DNA from: Crenothrix sp043729335
Lineage (GTDB): Bacteria; Pseudomonadota; Gammaproteobacteria; Methylococcales; Methylomonadaceae
Reading direction: 5' to 3'
Length of the DNA stretch: 64,000 nt
Assembly: GCF_043729335.1 (NCBI RefSeq)
Contig: NZ_JAYTLQ010000019.1
Span: 84,416 to 148,415, forward strand
The position numbers were made by a program, and so were the translations under genes. This document shows positions 1 through 8,236 of the stretch, in pieces (the stretch's first letter is position 1; each line of letters begins with the position of its first letter). The notes under the pieces were generated by a model. That model saw nothing but the letters and a program-made list of their open reading frames with translations. It did no database searches and was not told the DNA's origin.

Positions 1-16
1 AAATAAACCATAGCTG

Positions 17-163
17 TGGTTTATTTGAACCATTTCTGCGCTTACTTCTTAATGTGATTATCAGATAGGTTAATTTTCGCGTCCCCCTAAATTTTGCATA
101 GTTACTGCGTACCAAATTCTCCAGATGGTTCACTTAAACCATTGCAGTGGGGCAATTCAACCA
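17..163. promoter_or_regulatory. Three 16-bp palindromic operator-like sites upstream of dabA
   Basis: The 329 bases before dabA hold no gene. Three sites of the form TGGKK-N6-MACCA are visible at 17-32, 126-141 and 148-163. The last two start 22 bp apart, about two helical turns. The first overlaps a larger perfect inverted repeat at 1-26 (arms AAATAAACCA and TGGTTTATTT). The arrangement resembles an operator set for a dimeric regulator, possibly LysR-type as is common for inorganic-carbon genes, but no regulator gene is in view. The rest of the spacer is AT-rich, and I could not fix a single promoter in it. Confidence 0.5.
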
Positions 164-329
164 TTTAAAGTATTCTTAAAGAAATAACATTATAAATATC
201 ATAAGCATAATAGATGGCATGATAAGTGCTTATAACTAAATATCATCCTGAATTAAATGCCAACTGCTATTAATTGATATTTAACTTCATCAAATTCCTG
301 GTATTTCCTCATCGAGGTTTAACTACAAA

Positions 330-2921
330 ATGAAAATGGACAATCATACGGTTTATACAATGAATACTAAAGCACCTGAGCCACCCAGCAGCGTAGACAA
401 ATTTAATCTTGATAAGGCTATTGAACACATCGCTCACTGGCTACCTACCCAAGGCCCTATTAAAGATTTTATTCATCACAATACCTTGCATTCCGTTCAG
501 CATTATCCTTTTCACCAAGGCGTTGCGGTCGCTGCAAAAGTATTTGGTGCCAGAAGTTATCTGCCACTGGACGATTACAAAAGTCTGTATAACAAAGGCA
601 GAATAACCCCAGCTGCACTTGAATGGGCGGTGGCACGCTCCGGCTTAATCGGTAAAGCACAAGATGGGCTTACCTCAAGGTTATTTGTAAAAGACACGCA
701 CAGTCATTATCCACCGCTTTCTATTGCCAATAATGGTATACGCAATGCACTGCTTAACCACTTGGAAATAGATTTAAATGCACAAGTGCATCCGGTTATT
801 TTTCGTTTATTAGGTAATTATCTTGATCAAGGCATCAGCCGCTGGACCATGCCCAAAGATGGTGAGCGTTTCTGGGACTGTATATTAAGGCTTGTACACA
901 ACAGTTTTTTACCGCTTTATCCTTTTCATGACAGCTATATTCGTGAGCTATTGCTGGAAACACCGGATCAAGTGATTGCTACTTGTTTAGATAAAATAGT
1001 CGGTGACGAAGCTTTATACGAACAGTATTTACTGGAAATATTGTTGGCGCATCCTGGCTGGTCAGGCATGGTCAGTATGATTGAGCAAGCGCCGCAAATA
1101 CTATTAGTGCCCCGGTTGATTTCTTTAAAAGAACTGATTGCGGTAGAGTTGGCGTGTGAGCTGGCCTTTCTGCATAAGAAAAAAGGTGAGGGCTTTCAAA
1201 ATATTGCGCAACTACCCGCGCTTGCCAGCATTCCGCGATTGGAGAGTGTCGCTAATAGCGCAAAAGTATCTGTGCGCTTAAAAGTATGGCACGAAGCCAT
1301 GGAATGGGCCTTGCATACAGAGCTATTAACCGCCATCAAAACTCAGCAAAAACCGCCTGAATCCGATGCAACATCAGCGATGAAAATACAGGCATTTTTT
1401 TGTATTGATGACCGGGAATGCTCAATACGCCGTCATTTGGAAACGGTAAACCCTAATATTGAAACTTTCGGGGCGGCTGGATTTTTTGGTATCGATTTTC
1501 TGTATCAGGGCTTGGATGATGCCTATCCTGTGGCTCAGTGTCCTGTGGTTATCACGCCTAATCATTTGGTTATGGAATCCGGCAAGCCGCCAAAACCCAA
1601 GGACAGTGATTTTACCAACATGCACTTTACCTCGCACAGCCTGTTTAGAGGTTGGCTATTTACCCAAACCTTAGGGATAGGCTATGCCATACGACTGGCT
1701 TGGAATGTGTTTCGCCCTAGCTCACAGTTGCCGAAAATAAAAACCCTCAGTGAAGTTCCGGCCCATTCCAAGCTGCATTTACTCAGAGAATCTGATACGC
1801 CCACTAAGGATGGCTATTTATTGGGGTTTTCATTTACCGAAATGGCTGATCGCGTGGGCGGCCTGTTAACCAATATTGGTTTAACCGATAACTTTGCTGC
1901 TTTGGTAGTGATTGTGGCGCACGGTTCCAGTAGTGTGAATAATCCCCATTTCGCGGCTTATGACTGTGGCGCTTGTTCCGGTAAACCGGGATCACCCAAT
2001 GCCCGTGCTTTTGCCTGGATGGCCAATCATGAATCGGTACGTAAAATACTGCGAGAACGTGGCATTGATATCCCTACCAACACCCGCTTTATTGCTGCGT
2101 TGCACAATACCAGCCGGGATGAAGTCACTTATTTTGATGCCCAGTTGCATGAAACTTTCGCGTTTAAAGAACTGGATGCGTTTAAAGCCACCATGACGCA
2201 AGCGTTGGAACTTAATGCCAAAGAGCGTTGCCGCTGGTTTGAGCTAGCTCCTAAAGCCCTTAAAAAATCGCACCAACATGTTCGCGCCCGTGCATCGTCA
2301 ATCTTTGAACCGCGCCCCGAATACAACCATTCTAATAATTTGTATTGCGTGGTCGGAAAGCGGGAATTAACTAAAAACCTATTTCTTGATCGCCGTGCCT
2401 TCCTACATTCTTATGCCGCAGAAACGGATGCCACAGGCGCTATTTTGGTTAAAATTCTGGGCGCAATTATTCCGGTTTGTGGTGGTATTAATCTCGAATA
2501 TTTGTTCTCCAGAATTGATAATTCTGTGTATGGCGCGGGCACTAAATTGCCGCATAACGTGATTGGCTTGCTGGGTGTTGCGAACGGTGTCGAAGGCGAT
2601 TTGCGTACCGGTTTGCCGCAACAAATGATTGAAGTCCACGAGCCGGCACGTTTGCTTATTGTGATTGAGCAAACGCCAGAGATTATCGATAAGGCCTTGG
2701 CCAAAATCGGGGCGCTTAAAGAATGGCTGGATAATGACTGGGTTCGTGTTGTCGCGTGCAGGCCTATAGATAGAGAGCTGTCGTTGTACTCGCTGTCTGG
2801 CTGGCAAGATATTGACTTACCCACAGAAGCATCAACGCCTTTATTCACGCGTCCGGAACATTTGTTTGATATCCAAAACCAAACCATACCGGCACAACAA
2901 TTGACACGGAGCGCGTCATGA
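330..2921 (+). CDS. dabA: DabA, inorganic-carbon transporter subunit (DUF2309/UPF0753)
   Basis: This 863-residue protein is the cytoplasmic, carbonic-anhydrase-like subunit of the DAB energy-coupled bicarbonate/CO2 accumulation complex. The expected zinc-site residues are in order and correctly spaced: C358 and D360 in the FFCIDDRE stretch, then H531 in VAHGSS and C546 in YDCGAC. The two-residue and 15-residue spacings match those of characterised DabA. Length is normal for the family. An ATG 30 bases further in (MNTKAPEP) is an alternative start. The 3' end overlaps dabB by ATGA, so the two are translationally coupled. It is the first gene of an apparent operon behind the palindromic sites at 17-163. 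Family assignment is firm; the role in carbon uptake is inferred from the family. Confidence 0.93.
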   Translation: MKMDNHTVYTMNTKAPEPPSSVDKFNLDKAIEHIAHWLPTQGPIKDFIHHNTLHSVQHYPFHQGVAVAAKVFGARSYLPLDDYKSLYNKGRITPAALEWAVARSGLIGKAQDGLTSRLFVKDTHSHYPPLSIANNGIRNALLNHLEIDLNAQVHPVIFRLLGNYLDQGISRWTMPKDGERFWDCILRLVHNSFLPLYPFHDSYIRELLLETPDQVIATCLDKIVGDEALYEQYLLEILLAHPGWSGMVSMIEQAPQILLVPRLISLKELIAVELACELAFLHKKKGEGFQNIAQLPALASIPRLESVANSAKVSVRLKVWHEAMEWALHTELLTAIKTQQKPPESDATSAMKIQAFFCIDDRECSIRRHLETVNPNIETFGAAGFFGIDFLYQGLDDAYPVAQCPVVITPNHLVMESGKPPKPKDSDFTNMHFTSHSLFRGWLFTQTLGIGYAIRLAWNVFRPSSQLPKIKTLSEVPAHSKLHLLRESDTPTKDGYLLGFSFTEMADRVGGLLTNIGLTDNFAALVVIVAHGSSSVNNPHFAAYDCGACSGKPGSPNARAFAWMANHESVRKILRERGIDIPTNTRFIAALHNTSRDEVTYFDAQLHETFAFKELDAFKATMTQALELNAKERCRWFELAPKALKKSHQHVRARASSIFEPRPEYNHSNNLYCVVGKRELTKNLFLDRRAFLHSYAAETDATGAILVKILGAIIPVCGGINLEYLFSRIDNSVYGAGTKLPHNVIGLLGVANGVEGDLRTGLPQQMIEVHEPARLLIVIEQTPEIIDKALAKIGALKEWLDNDWVRVVACRPIDRELSLYSLSGWQDIDLPTEASTPLFTRPEHLFDIQNQTIPAQQLTRSAS

Positions 2922-4792
2922 ATCAACTTATACTCGCGTGCCAGTTTATACCGGCGCTAGGCTTTTTATTGGTGTTTTTATCGCCTAATAACGAGAAAGT
3001 AATCTCGACTATTAGCGCCTGGATTACCCATTTAACAGGCTTAAGCATTATTGTCATGCTGGCGCTGTGGGCAAGCCAAGGGTTCCCCAATGTTGAGTAC
3101 GAATGGTTTAGCTTGTACGAAACAGCGGATTATCACTTCCCGGTTCTGTTTTTTCTGGATCGGGTCGGCGCGGTTTATTTGCTGTGTGTATGGATTATTT
3201 TTTCTATTATCGTTAAATACTGCCGCTATTATTTGCACAGGGAAACCGGTTATAAACGCTTTTTCTTGAATATTTTTGGCTTTTTATTCGGGCTTAACCT
3301 AATTATTTTGTCCGGTTCTATTGATATGTTATTTGCTGGCTGGGAGATTGTCGGCATTTCATCCTTCCTGTTGATTGCCTTCTATCGCCACCGGGTACAG
3401 CCGATAAGAAATGCACTGCGGGCTTATACAATCTATCGTTTTTGCGATATTGGCTTGCTGCTGGGCACCTGGATGAGCCACATGTTATTTCACGAAAGTC
3501 CGCATTTTAGCCAACTCAACAGCCTGTATGAAAGCACGCTATTGGCCTCATTAGGCTACGGCGAATTATCACTGCTCACCTGTTTAATTATTATTGCCGC
3601 CTCGGGCAAGTCGGCACAATTTCCGTTCTGCTTTTGGCTGCCGCGTGCTATGGAAGGGCCAACGCCTTCCAGTGCCATTTTTTATGGTGCTTTGTCTGTG
3701 CATTTAGGTGTTTTCTTGCTGCTGCGCACCGACCCGATCTGGAGCTACCACTATATTACCCGCGCCATTATTTTTAGTATCGGCTTATTGACAGTCTTTA
3801 TCGCCAGCCTGTCTGAAAAAACCCAATCCAATATTAAAGGCCAGATTGCTTACGCCTCCATCACCCAAGTGGGCTTTATGTTTATCGAGCTGTCCTTAGG
3901 CTTGGATACGCTGGTGTTATTCCACTTTATGGGTAATGCTTTTTTACGCTGTTATCAGTTGCTGGTGTCGCCTTCTATTATCACGCATTTATTACGGGTA
4001 GAAGGGGCTGCGGATACTGATTTTTACGTTGAAAAAAGCCCGATGCGCCAGTTTTTGCCCATTTCCATACGCAACCAGTTACCGGAGGTGTTACAAAACA
4101 CTTTATATGTATTTTCGTTACAAGAAGGCGGTCTGGAATTTTTAGTACGCAGTTTATTATGGACACCGTTTAAACGCATCGGGGGTTGGATAAATGCGCT
4201 TAATTTATGGTGGACAGGATTAGTCGTCTTGGTAAATGTCAGTATTTGTGCAGCGATGATTACTGCGGGTATAGATATGAAATACCTGGCCATACCCGTC
4301 TCATTAGCGATGATTGTTGCCTCATCCAGCGCCTTTAGCCAAAAGCACAGCCCGTTTAAAGTATGGAATAGCATCTTATTAAGTTATGTGCTTTCCGGGG
4401 TCGCGGTTTTGATGATTAACCCCAATATTGGCTCTGATGTATTGATGTTTTTTTCTGGCATTTTTCCTTCCTGGCTATTAGGGATCATTGTTTTACATAA
4501 GCTGCTTAAAAACCAAAATTTCAAAGAGGCGCCGTTTGCTTTTAGGGCCATGGCAGAAACCCAGCCCAAGTTGTCGCTGCTATTGTTTATCAGCTTCTTG
4601 GGGATAGTGGGCTTTCCTATCACCCCTGCGTTTTTAAGTGAAGACATTCTGCTAGCCCATGCCAGTAGCGAGCATCCCTGGTTTGCCTTGCCTATCACTA
4701 TTGCTTTTGTGGTTAACGGGATAGCGGCGGCACGGGTCTATTTGAGATTGTGCATGGGTAGAGCTAACGAAACATATAGCGTAACGAACTAA
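2918..4792 (+). CDS. dabB: DabB, membrane subunit of the DAB inorganic-carbon pump (NuoL-like)
   Basis: A 624-residue polytopic membrane protein of the NuoL/MrpA proton-translocating family, shorter than true NuoL. It has many hydrophobic segments from the N-terminus (residues 1-50) to the C-terminus. Conserved antiporter-type sequence is visible around residues 140-160 (GWEIVGISSFLLI) and 225-260 (SGKSAQFPFCFWLPRAMEGPTPSSA trimmed here to its core SAQFPF). In the DAB complex it is thought to use the proton gradient to drive hydration of CO2 by DabA. It overlaps dabA by four bases. Many genomes have dabB before dabA; here the order is reversed. No other Nuo or Mrp subunits are nearby, which argues against a complex I or Mrp role. 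Confidence 0.9.
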   Translation: MNQLILACQFIPALGFLLVFLSPNNEKVISTISAWITHLTGLSIIVMLALWASQGFPNVEYEWFSLYETADYHFPVLFFLDRVGAVYLLCVWIIFSIIVKYCRYYLHRETGYKRFFLNIFGFLFGLNLIILSGSIDMLFAGWEIVGISSFLLIAFYRHRVQPIRNALRAYTIYRFCDIGLLLGTWMSHMLFHESPHFSQLNSLYESTLLASLGYGELSLLTCLIIIAASGKSAQFPFCFWLPRAMEGPTPSSAIFYGALSVHLGVFLLLRTDPIWSYHYITRAIIFSIGLLTVFIASLSEKTQSNIKGQIAYASITQVGFMFIELSLGLDTLVLFHFMGNAFLRCYQLLVSPSIITHLLRVEGAADTDFYVEKSPMRQFLPISIRNQLPEVLQNTLYVFSLQEGGLEFLVRSLLWTPFKRIGGWINALNLWWTGLVVLVNVSICAAMITAGIDMKYLAIPVSLAMIVASSSAFSQKHSPFKVWNSILLSYVLSGVAVLMINPNIGSDVLMFFSGIFPSWLLGIIVLHKLLKNQNFKEAPFAFRAMAETQPKLSLLLFISFLGIVGFPITPAFLSEDILLAHASSEHPWFALPITIAFVVNGIAAARVYLRLCMGRANETYSVTN

Positions 4793-4810
4793 TTTATAGG
4801 AGCACTATTT

Positions 4811-5527
4811 ATGATAAGCAAAAAAAATACAGCATTAAGCGTTTCAGTGTTAATCCTAAACGCAATCATTTTTATACCGCCTGTTGCAGCAGAGGATGAT
4901 GTATTCCAAGATTCCGGTAGTTGGTCGCAAATAGTGGGTGAAGGTAGCTTGGGGTTTATTGACCCTAAACTGAGCAAGGCGCGAATATGGCTGGAAGGCC
5001 AGGCTCGTGTCAATGACGACTTCGGCCATTTTTATCAGGGCATGGTGCGTGCTGCTGTGGGCTATTCCATCACTGACCGCGCCACATTGTGGGCGGGTTA
5101 TACCTGGTTGCCGACCGAAAATATCGGCAAACCCTATGTTAACCAGCAGGATGTCTGGCCGGCGTTTCGTTATGTATTACCTACCGACTATGGCCCAGTC
5201 ACTTTTAGAACTATGCTGGAAAGTAATTTTATCCCCGGCAGCGATGTGCGGTTTCGTCCCCGCCAAATGGTCAAGTTTATGCATCCGTTTGAATTTCAGC
5301 CAAAACTCAGCTTTATCACCTGGGACGAATTTTTTATCCGTGTCAATACCACAGCTTCTGGCCAGGCAGGTTTTGACCAGAACCGCGCTTTCGTGGGGCT
5401 AGGCTGGACGTTTAATAAAAACTTCCGTCTTGAAGGAGGCTATATGAATCAATATCTGGATGATGCCACCCATACCAATAATACTATGCGTCATTTGGCG
5501 ATGGTGTCATTATTTATGAATTTTTAA
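4811..5527 (+). CDS. DUF2490 family outer-membrane beta-barrel-like protein
   Basis: The 238-residue product has a cleavable signal peptide (hydrophobic residues 9-27, PVAAEDD cleavage region). Alternating aromatic and polar strands follow, ending in LFMNF, a C-terminal phenylalanine typical of outer-membrane beta-barrels. The motifs LEGQARVNDDFGHFYQG and RPRQMVKF fit DUF2490. Function of the family is unknown. The gene starts 18 bp after dabB with a Shine-Dalgarno-like AGGAGC, so it is probably co-transcribed with the carbon pump. It could give an outer-membrane route or anchor for the system, which is inference. A partial second copy of its 3' end lies at 6248-6415. Confidence 0.75.
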   Translation: MISKKNTALSVSVLILNAIIFIPPVAAEDDVFQDSGSWSQIVGEGSLGFIDPKLSKARIWLEGQARVNDDFGHFYQGMVRAAVGYSITDRATLWAGYTWLPTENIGKPYVNQQDVWPAFRYVLPTDYGPVTFRTMLESNFIPGSDVRFRPRQMVKFMHPFEFQPKLSFITWDEFFIRVNTTASGQAGFDQNRAFVGLGWTFNKNFRLEGGYMNQYLDDATHTNNTMRHLAMVSLFMNF

Positions 5528-5580
5528 ATAATGCCGACAGTTTATTATAAAAAATTTTTTATTATAGGAATTTATACGCA

Positions 5581-6147
5581 ATGAGTATTTTTAATAAGTT
5601 CAAAATGATTTCTTCTCTTACAGCGATCATTATCATTAGTGGCTGTGGAGGGTACGGCAATGGAATGTACGGGAATACGAACTCTAATGGACAAGGTTCA
5701 GGGGGAGGCAACGCTATGGGAAGTGGAAATTATGGCGGACTGTTTGGTAATGCAGGATCTAATGTATTAGGCTCTGTCGTCAGTAGTGCAATGGGCGGTG
5801 GTATTGGGGGCACCGTTCTAAGTTCTATTATTCAAGGGATGGGGAGTAACGTCTTAAATGGACAAATTGGCTCTCAATTATCCCCGACTGACCAAAACTT
5901 TAGACTTCAGCAATTAGGGGGTGCGGTTCATTCAGGAACTGTCAAGCAAGCACAGCAATGGACTAATCCGCAGACGGGCAATACCATCGCGCTTAACCCA
6001 GTTGGCCAGCAAACTCTCCATTCAACCACACAGCAAACTTGTCAAAACCTGCAAGAAACGGTCACGCAGCCTAATGGCCAGAACATTACCGAAAACCGAT
6101 TGGCTTGTTTAAATGCGCAAACGGGAAAATGGAATTTGGTGCATTAA
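5581..6147 (+). CDS. Glycine-rich predicted lipoprotein of unknown function
   Basis: A 188-residue protein with an N-terminal hydrophobic stretch ending in a lipobox (IISGC, Cys about residue 22). A glycine/asparagine-rich segment (about 23-80: repeated GxG, GN, SG) follows. The C-terminal half is glutamine- and threonine-rich, with a conserved-looking end (LACLNAQTGKWNLV). I do not recognise a family. The C-terminal part resembles surface-antigen or outer-membrane lipoprotein tails that fold against a membrane partner, which is only an impression. It lies 53 bp behind the DUF2490 gene with a GGAAT Shine-Dalgarno, so it may share the dab transcript. Confidence 0.6.
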   Translation: MSIFNKFKMISSLTAIIIISGCGGYGNGMYGNTNSNGQGSGGGNAMGSGNYGGLFGNAGSNVLGSVVSSAMGGGIGGTVLSSIIQGMGSNVLNGQIGSQLSPTDQNFRLQQLGGAVHSGTVKQAQQWTNPQTGNTIALNPVGQQTLHSTTQQTCQNLQETVTQPNGQNITENRLACLNAQTGKWNLVH

Positions 6148-6193
6148 GATTTTTATTTTAGATTTATAGCCCTAAGATAATAGATGCGTCGTG

Positions 6194-6415
6194 TATGCGC
6201 GTACGCTGGTTTTTTATACTTTTGTTTATTGCAGTTCTGGAAATTAGGGGCAAGCAGGATTTGATCAAAACCGTGGTTTCGTTGGGCTTGGTTGGACGTT
6301 TAATAAAAACTTTCGTCTTGAGGGAGGCTATATGAATCAATATCTGGATGATGCTACCTATACCAATAACACTATGCGGCATTTGGCGATGGTGTCATTA
6401 TTTATGAACTTCTAA
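6194..6415 (+). pseudogene. Chimeric pseudogene: 5' end of the 6509 ORF joined to the DUF2490 3' end
   Basis: Bases 6194-6247 are nearly identical to the first 18 codons of the small membrane ORF at 6509 (MRxRWFFILLFIAVLEI). They join out of frame to a copy of the last 55 codons plus stop of the DUF2490 gene (6248-6415, from GQAGFDQNR to LFMNF). The DUF2490 fragment has mostly third-position changes relative to 5360-5527, so it diverged for a time after duplication. In its own frame from 6194 the chimera would encode only about 45 residues. This looks like the scar of a tandem duplication followed by deletion. Confidence 0.75.
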
Positions 6416-6508
6416 ACTTTGCTCTACAATTGGTTTATACATCTGCAACGCTTATTCGTCTACTTTCAGACGAAGAGCAATCAGCAGATACCAACGAGGA
6501 AATAAGTT

Positions 6509-6661
6509 ATGCGCATACGCTGGTTTTTTATACTTTTATTTATTGCAGTTCTGGAGATTAGTCCGATACCCATCACACCCTTAATACTCATTTGGATCGT
6601 GCTGTTTCGGCCAGCGTGGTTTTATAACGCTGTGCTCAAAATTTATGGCAAGCAGCCGTGA
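6509..6661 (+). CDS. Small hydrophobic membrane protein, 50 residues
   Basis: The product is almost entirely hydrophobic, with two short membrane segments (about residues 4-18 and 20-34) separated by a PIP turn, then a basic/aromatic tail ending KIYGKQP. A good Shine-Dalgarno (GAGGA) lies eight bases before ATG 6509. The first 54 bases are duplicated at 6194 in a chimeric pseudogene. I do not recognise a family. The reading frame, ribosome site and preserved hydrophobic pattern support a real small gene, but 50 codons is little evidence. Confidence 0.45.
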   Translation: MRIRWFFILLFIAVLEISPIPITPLILIWIVLFRPAWFYNAVLKIYGKQP

Positions 6662-6678
6662 TGGGGATAGAACTGGCC

Positions 6679-6957
6679 ATGTCTTCAACATTTATTTGTT
6701 GTCCAAGTTGCGGAAGCAATCAAGTCGCTAAACGGGGTAAAACCAATAATGGAACACAGCGTTATAGCTGTTTGGAAACCAATTGCTTAATGCAGACGTT
6801 CATCCTGGACTACAGCTATAACGGTTGTGTCTCCCATGCAAAGCAGCAAATCCTTGCTATCGCGGTATCCACTAATAATATTCGTAATGTCGCTTTGGAG
6901 CAGGACATTAGTTCGAGTACAGTTATTAAAAAGAAGAAAAATATAACGCTGCATTGA
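6679..6957 (+). mobile_element. IS1-family InsA-like transposase remnant
   Basis: The frame encodes a zinc-finger N-terminus (CPSCGSNQVAKRGKT, later Cys pair degraded) and a helix-turn-helix-like segment (NIRNVALEQDISSSTVIKK). This is the layout of IS1 InsA or related IS1595-type N-termini. The finger cysteines are partly lost (NCLMQTF in place of CRxCxxxF), and the frame ends in a poly-lysine tail with no InsB partner after it. I see no clear terminal inverted repeats. It is best read as a decayed fragment beside the scrambled duplication at 6194-6661, which it may have helped to create. Confidence 0.55.
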
Positions 6958-7158
6958 TTTTTTTTGCCTGAACAAATGTCATCGGTATGTAAAAGCAACT
7001 CAACTGGGTAAATCAGCGCTTGCCCGTTTCAGAATAATATTTTGCTAAAAAGACAAACATTACAAAATGGTAATGTGTCGGAAGCTTTCCTGCAATGTGC
7101 GCTACGTTATTCTATATTCGAAATCAGGCACACCGTCTGATATGAATAAGGATTGAAA

Positions 7159-7515
7159 ATGAGCCATAAATATAGCAAAACCCTGATAGCTACACTTAGC
7201 ATGGTTATCATAACCGGCATCACTGTTAACTTAGCCCAGGCCACTGAAGCGAAAGAAAATAAAGCCAAAGAGCTAGCGCTTTTTAGCCAGGCAAAAATTT
7301 CATTAACCGATGCCATCAAAGCCGCAGAACAAAAAACCGGCGGCAAGGCCGTAGAAGCAGATATAGATGATGAATCAAGTTCGGTTCAGTTTGAAATCGG
7401 GATTCTTAAAGACAGCAAGCTCCATGAAGTGATGGTGGATGGCAAAACGGGTGACGTCGTTAAAGTTTCCCAGGATGATGAGGCTAACGAAGGCGCTGAA
7501 AACGAGAAAGAGTAA
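7159..7515 (+). CDS. PepSY-domain periplasmic protein
   Basis: 118 residues from ATG 7159, chosen over an upstream TTG because the AAGGATT ribosome site fits it. A signal peptide (hydrophobic 8-26, NLAQATEA cleavage) precedes one PepSY domain: ISLTDAIKAAEQKTGGKAVEADI, then QFEIGI and HEVMVDGKTGDVVKV (shown in parts). A strongly acidic tail ends the protein. PepSY proteins of this size often sit beside two-component systems and are thought to modulate periplasmic proteases or sensors, or to bind metal. The response regulator starts 43 bp downstream across a hairpin, so this protein may feed the sensor kinase. Confidence 0.8.
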   Translation: MSHKYSKTLIATLSMVIITGITVNLAQATEAKENKAKELALFSQAKISLTDAIKAAEQKTGGKAVEADIDDESSSVQFEIGILKDSKLHEVMVDGKTGDVVKVSQDDEANEGAENEKE

Positions 7516-7519
7516 ACTT

Positions 7520-7547
7520 AATGCCGGGGCATATTTGGCCCGGCATT
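7520..7547 (+). terminator. Hairpin between the PepSY gene and the response regulator
   Basis: A perfect 9-bp stem (AATGCCGGG at 7520-7528, CCCGGCATT at 7539-7547) with a 10-base loop is followed by TGTTTTG. It sits five bases after the PepSY stop and 11 bases before the regulator start. The T-run is interrupted, so it is more likely a partial terminator or mRNA-stability element that lets PepSY be made in excess over the regulators than a full stop. Confidence 0.6.
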
Positions 7548-7558
7548 GTTTTGAAACT

Positions 7559-8236
7559 ATGAAAATATTAATTACTGAAGATGATCATGAAACCTTGACT
7601 TATGTCTCAGCAGGTTTGCAACAGGCAGGTCATATTGTCGACTCGGCAAAGGATGGCTATGAAGGTTTGTTCCTGGCCAAAGAGGGAGACTATGATTTGC
7701 TGGTTGTCGATCGCATGTTGCCGGGTCTTGATGGATTGAGCCTGGTAAAAATGTTGCGTAGTGCCGGTTGCAATATACCGGTGCTATTTCTTACCACTAT
7801 GTGCGGCATTGATGATCGTGTTGAAGGCCTAAATGCGGGTGCTGATGATTATTTAGTCAAACCGTTCGCTTTCAGTGAGCTTAGCGCACGGGTCAATGCG
7901 TTGCTACGCAGGCCAAGAGAGTCAGTAGAACAAAAAATCTTGCAGGTTGCAGGGCTTGAAATCGACCTGCTGAAAAGAGCTGTCAGGCGTAGTGGGCAAC
8001 TCATTGATCTACAGCCCACTGAATACCGTCTGCTTGAATATCTGCTACGCCATGCCGGGCAAATTGTTACACGCACCATGCTGCTGGAAAGCGTCTGGGA
8101 TTTTCATTTTGACCCCAAAACTAACATCGTTGAAACCCATATCAGCCGCTTACGTGCTAAGTTAAATACGGGCAACAAATCCGATCTCATTCATACCGTG
8201 CGCGGCGCTGGCTATCTCATTCATGAAGCTAATTAG
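7559..8236 (+). CDS. OmpR/PhoB-family response regulator
   Basis: 225 residues from ATG 7559. A longer frame upstream overlaps the PepSY gene and is not credible. The receiver domain (1-120) has the acidic pair E7/D8-D9, phosphoacceptor D51 in VVDRMLPG, and the KPF lysine. A C-terminal winged helix (about 130-222) includes LQPTEYRLLEYLLRHAG and the recognition-helix region NIVETHISRLRAKL. It overlaps the kinase gene by 14 bases. By context it probably controls the downstream TolC/RND genes, as metal- or drug-responsive systems of this layout do. The inducer cannot be read from sequence. Confidence 0.93.
   Translation: MKILITEDDHETLTYVSAGLQQAGHIVDSAKDGYEGLFLAKEGDYDLLVVDRMLPGLDGLSLVKMLRSAGCNIPVLFLTTMCGIDDRVEGLNAGADDYLVKPFAFSELSARVNALLRRPRESVEQKILQVAGLEIDLLKRAVRRSGQLIDLQPTEYRLLEYLLRHAGQIVTRTMLLESVWDFHFDPKTNIVETHISRLRAKLNTGNKSDLIHTVRGAGYLIHEAN

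Noticed and set aside
2411..2926. Minus-strand frame of 171 codons
   Set aside because: Antisense to dabA, with no recognisable domain.
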